Positions 47,249 through 48,001 of a DNA stretch of 48,001 nucleotides are shown piece after piece; within the stretch, counting starts at the first letter, position 1, and the number at the start of each line of letters is the position of its first letter. Position numbers and translations under genes: made by a program. A model generated the notes under the pieces. It saw nothing but the letters and a program-made list of their open reading frames with translations. It was not told where the DNA came from and did not search any database. The DNA is from an uncultured Sphingomonas sp. (GTDB lineage: Bacteria; Pseudomonadota; Alphaproteobacteria; Sphingomonadales; Sphingomonadaceae), in contig NZ_CAJYQD010000040.1 in the NCBI RefSeq assembly GCF_913776855.1, forward strand, positions 1-48,001, read 5' to 3'.

Positions 47249-47998
47249 ATGCATGAACCGTCCGATCGCGTCCTGAACCGTGTCGAGGCCGGCGCCATCC
47301 CGGCGCGCGGATTTCGCCATTTCGACCTGGTGATGGCCGCGTTCGTCACCATCCTGCTGCTGTCGAACATCATCGGCGCGGGGAAGGTCGCGGCGTTAGA
47401 CATTGGCGGCACGCCGTTCGTGTTCGGCGCAGGCATCCTGTTCTTTCCGGTGTCCTATGTGCTGGGCGACGTGCTGACCGAGGTCTACGGCTATGACCGG
47501 GCGCGGCGCTGTAGCTGGGTCGGGTTCGCGGCGCTGCTGTTCATGGCATTCATGGCATGGGCCGTTGTCGCGATGCCGCCCGCGTCCGGTTGGACGGGCC
47601 AGGGTGCCTATGAAGCGGTGTTCGGACAGGTGCCGCGGATCGTCTTCGCCTCGATCGCCGCCTTTTGGGCCGGGGAGTTCGTCAACGCCTATGTCCTCGC
47701 CCGGATGAAGCTGTGGACACAGGGGCGCGCACTGTGGACGCGGACGATCGGGTCGACGGTGGTGGGGCAGGCGGTCGACAGCGCGATCTTCTATCCGCTT
47801 GCCTTCCTCTATGTATGGCCGGCCGGGCAGGTCGCGACGGTGATGGTCACCAACTGGGCGATGAAGGTCGCGTGGGAAGTGGTGCTGACGCCGGTCACCT
47901 ATGCCGTGGTCGGCTGGCTGAAGCGGCGCGAGGGCGTCGAGGTGTTCGACACCGCGACCGACTTGTCCCCCTTTGCGGGAGAGCGCCGGTCGCGGTGA
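47249..47998 (+). CDS. yhhQ: queuosine-precursor transporter, YhhQ-like
   Basis: The 249-residue inner-membrane protein belongs to the VUT/YhhQ family, which takes up 7-cyano-7-deazaguanine or 7-aminomethyl-deazaguanine for queuosine in tRNA. It has about six membrane segments. Family blocks are MAAFVTILLLSNIIGAGKVA (about 29-48), FPVSYVLGDVLTEVYGYDRA (about 71-90), FWAGEFVNAYVLARMK and GSTVVGQAVDSAIFYPLAFL. The C-terminus is basic and charged. The ATG at 47249 is chosen; upstream in-frame sequence lies in the tRNA. It is divergent from tRNA-Arg, and the stop is 3 bases before the window end. Confidence 0.93.
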   Translation: MHEPSDRVLNRVEAGAIPARGFRHFDLVMAAFVTILLLSNIIGAGKVAALDIGGTPFVFGAGILFFPVSYVLGDVLTEVYGYDRARRCSWVGFAALLFMAFMAWAVVAMPPASGWTGQGAYEAVFGQVPRIVFASIAAFWAGEFVNAYVLARMKLWTQGRALWTRTIGSTVVGQAVDSAIFYPLAFLYVWPAGQVATVMVTNWAMKVAWEVVLTPVTYAVVGWLKRREGVEVFDTATDLSPFAGERRSR

Positions 47999-48001
47999 GC
48001 G

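Overview
The window is chromosomal DNA of a high-GC alphaproteobacterium, most likely a Sphingomonas-like member of the Sphingomonadales. The basis is the alphaproteobacterial order of the ribosomal genes (tuf, S10, spc and alpha operons run together, with adk between secY and rpsM), protein sequences of sphingomonad type, and repeated inverted-repeat elements with the cores CCCCAGCGAAGGCTGGGG and TCGAGCTTGTCGAGAA. No phage, IS element, integrase or CRISPR array is visible.

Positions 1-16978 hold the translation block, all on the + strand: tuf, rpsJ, rplC-D-W-B, rpsS, rplV, rpsC, rplP, rpmC, rpsQ, rplN-X-E, rpsN, rpsH, rplF-R, rpsE, rpmD, rplO, secY, adk, rpsM, rpsK, rpoA, rplQ. It is cut by several intrinsic terminators or strong hairpins, so it is probably several overlapping transcription units. 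Two non-coding stretches, before tuf (1-92) and between rpoA and rplQ (16332-16420), share identical junction sequences while their stems differ by compensatory changes. This looks like a conserved structured RNA and is the most interesting signal in the window.

Positions 17142-27016 hold an exported prolyl oligopeptidase and guaA (+). These are followed on the - strand by an EnvZ/OmpR-type two-component pair, a small secreted EF-hand protein with GCGACAA direct repeats in front of it, a YfcG-type glutathione transferase and an exported SGNH hydrolase. A + strand regulator that fuses a Phd/YefM-like N-terminus to PAS domains ends the region.

Positions 27020-33500 hold a TadG/TadE-like pair (-) and, divergent from it, a tightly packed cassette: a membrane-anchored SGNH protein, a second SGNH hydrolase, an AlgI-like MBOAT acyltransferase and a small one-TM protein. 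This is a probable periplasmic or cell-surface O-acetylation system.

Positions 33529-37527 hold a repeat, a SleB-type cell-wall hydrolase, an AmpR-type LysR regulator divergent from a subclass B3 metallo-beta-lactamase with a perfect inverted repeat between them, a GNAT acetyltransferase and a DUF454 membrane protein.

Positions 37494-48000 hold a large hybrid sensor kinase (-). Divergent from it is a three-gene operon of a LOV photoreceptor protein, a CheB-CheR-PAS-HWE kinase and a single-domain response regulator, joined by 8-nt overlaps. A TonB-dependent receptor with a palindrome in its leader, tRNA-Arg(UCU) and a YhhQ-type queuosine-precursor transporter complete the window. Reading was by eye; coordinates of hairpins and repeats were counted by hand, and no database search was possible.
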